Below, in pieces: positions 63,355 through 64,000 of a DNA stretch of 64,000 bases; position 1 is the stretch's first letter; the number at the start of each line of letters is the position of its first letter. The notes under the pieces are model-generated. The model had not been told where the DNA came from and made no database searches. It was given only the letters and a program-made list of their open reading frames with translations. Source of the stretch: Alphaproteobacteria bacterium. Its GTDB lineage: Bacteria > Pseudomonadota > Alphaproteobacteria > UBA828. Made by a program: the position numbers and the translations under genes. Location: NCBI GenBank assembly GCA_011523425.1, contig WTGU01000124.1, positions 1 to 64,000 of the forward strand, written 5' to 3'.

Positions 63355-64000
63355 GTGGCGCTCCTGAGCATCGGCGACCTCGATGTCTTCTACGGCCGCG
63401 CCCAGGCGCTGCACGGCGTCTCGCTGGAGGTGGAGGCGGGCAGCATCGTCGCCGTCGTCGGCCCCAACGGCGCCGGCAAGTCGACCCTGCTCGATTCCAT
63501 CGTCGGCCTGACGAGGCGGCGCGGGCAGATCACCTTCGCCGACACGGACATTACCCGCATGTCGCCGGCGCGGATCATCCGGCTCGGCATCGGCTATGCG
63601 ACGGAACGCGGCAACCTCTTCCCCTTCATGGGGGTGAAGGAGAACCTGCTCGTCGGCGCCTATCGCAAGCGCGATGCGATCGAGGCCAACCTGCGCACCG
63701 TGTTCGACCTCTTCCCCCGGCTCGAGGAGCGGCAGAAGCAGGAGACCGCGACCCAGTCCGGCGGGGAGCGCCAGATGGCATCGCTCGGCCGCGCGCTGAT
63801 GTCGAGTCCGACGCTGCTCATGGTGGACGAGCCGACGCTCGGCCTCGCGCCCCGCGTGTGCCTCGAGATCGCCGCCGTGCTCAAGGACCTGAACGAGCGG
63901 CTCGGGCTCACCATCGTGATCACCGAGCAGAACGTGAACTTCGCCATGAGCCTCGCGCGGGAGGTCTACCTGCTGGAGACCGGCCGCATCGGCGAGCCGA
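63355..64000 (+). CDS. ABC transporter ATPase (LivF family), 3' truncated by the window edge
   Basis: The first 215 codons of the second nucleotide-binding subunit, from GTG 63355 behind GGGGAGGGG. Walker A is VVGPNGAGKSTLL, the signature reads QSGGERQMASLGRAL, Walker B is LLMVDEPTLGLAPRV and the switch region ends ITEQNVNFAM. The gene continues past base 64000. It completes the usual K-H-M-G-F order of a LIV-class importer. Confidence 0.93.
   Translation, partial: MALLSIGDLDVFYGRAQALHGVSLEVEAGSIVAVVGPNGAGKSTLLDSIVGLTRRRGQITFADTDITRMSPARIIRLGIGYATERGNLFPFMGVKENLLVGAYRKRDAIEANLRTVFDLFPRLEERQKQETATQSGGERQMASLGRALMSSPTLLMVDEPTLGLAPRVCLEIAAVLKDLNERLGLTIVITEQNVNFAMSLAREVYLLETGRIGEP

Overview
The window is about 64 kb of very GC-rich chromosome from an alphaproteobacterium. 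I infer a Rhodospirillales-like lineage from a histidine operon that carries DUF2628 and HIT genes, a CIRCE-controlled groESL, a TIGR01459-type HAD phosphatase, GlnE, CtaA, and a tandem glpK/glpD pair. No rRNA, tRNA, CRISPR array, integrase or insertion sequence was seen. Most genes are packed tightly and many start on ATGA or TGATG overlaps. Only two gaps without a convincing gene exceed 300 bases: 12593-13059 and 58813-59344.

Layout. 1-6.5 kb: catabolic and redox genes (a flavin oxidoreductase fragment, a PPOX-type flavoprotein, a PuuE-type deacetylase, two short-chain dehydrogenases, a DUF2182 membrane protein, an enoyl-CoA hydratase, an amidase). 6.5-8.7 kb: groESL with CIRCE and a strong terminator. 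8.8-19.8 kb: an SDR, an Ldh/AI-2E pair, a DedA-like protein, divergent glpK and glpD, a UbiD-family decarboxylase, an epimerase, a 43-residue membrane protein and pxpA. 19.9-24.5 kb: hisB-DUF2628-hisH-GNAT-hisA-hisF-hisE-HIT. 24.5-30.4 kb: a YifB ATPase, a methyltransferase, Nnr, an ammonium transporter and a STAS protein. 30.4-39.8 kb: a palindromic repeat, an LLM oxidoreductase, an amidohydrolase/ureohydrolase/deaminase operon, a tiny ORF with an extreme ribosome binding site, an RDD protein, then a class IV aminotransferase, a KipA/PxpC-like protein, a biotin carrier and a DadA-like dehydrogenase. 39.8-49.2 kb: glnE, an alpha/beta hydrolase, ispG, ctaA, a TVP38-family protein, a YeeE transporter and a HAD phosphatase. 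59.3-64 kb: an ABC importer of the branched-chain amino acid class, cut off inside the second ATPase gene.

The most unusual block is 49.3-58.8 kb. It combines a Rieske non-haem iron oxygenase, an RND/MMPL-type exporter, a signal-peptide-bearing outer-membrane barrel candidate, a LolA-like periplasmic protein, a COG2907-like flavin oxidoreductase, and a 675-residue protein that fuses an N-terminal GPP34 (GOLPH3-like) domain to a complete cytochrome P450. Three candidate lipid oxidoreductases beside a complete inner-membrane, periplasm and outer-membrane path suggest a system that makes and exports an oxidised lipid, perhaps a terpenoid or sterol-like one. The domain content is read from the sequence; the function is inference.

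Other points worth attention are a GlnE whose C-terminal adenylyltransferase site has lost its first catalytic aspartate, a 24-codon ORF whose ribosome binding site is complementary to about 17 bases of the 16S rRNA tail, a biotin carrier with no visible carboxylase, and a 98-bp convergent overlap between ctaA and the TVP38 gene.
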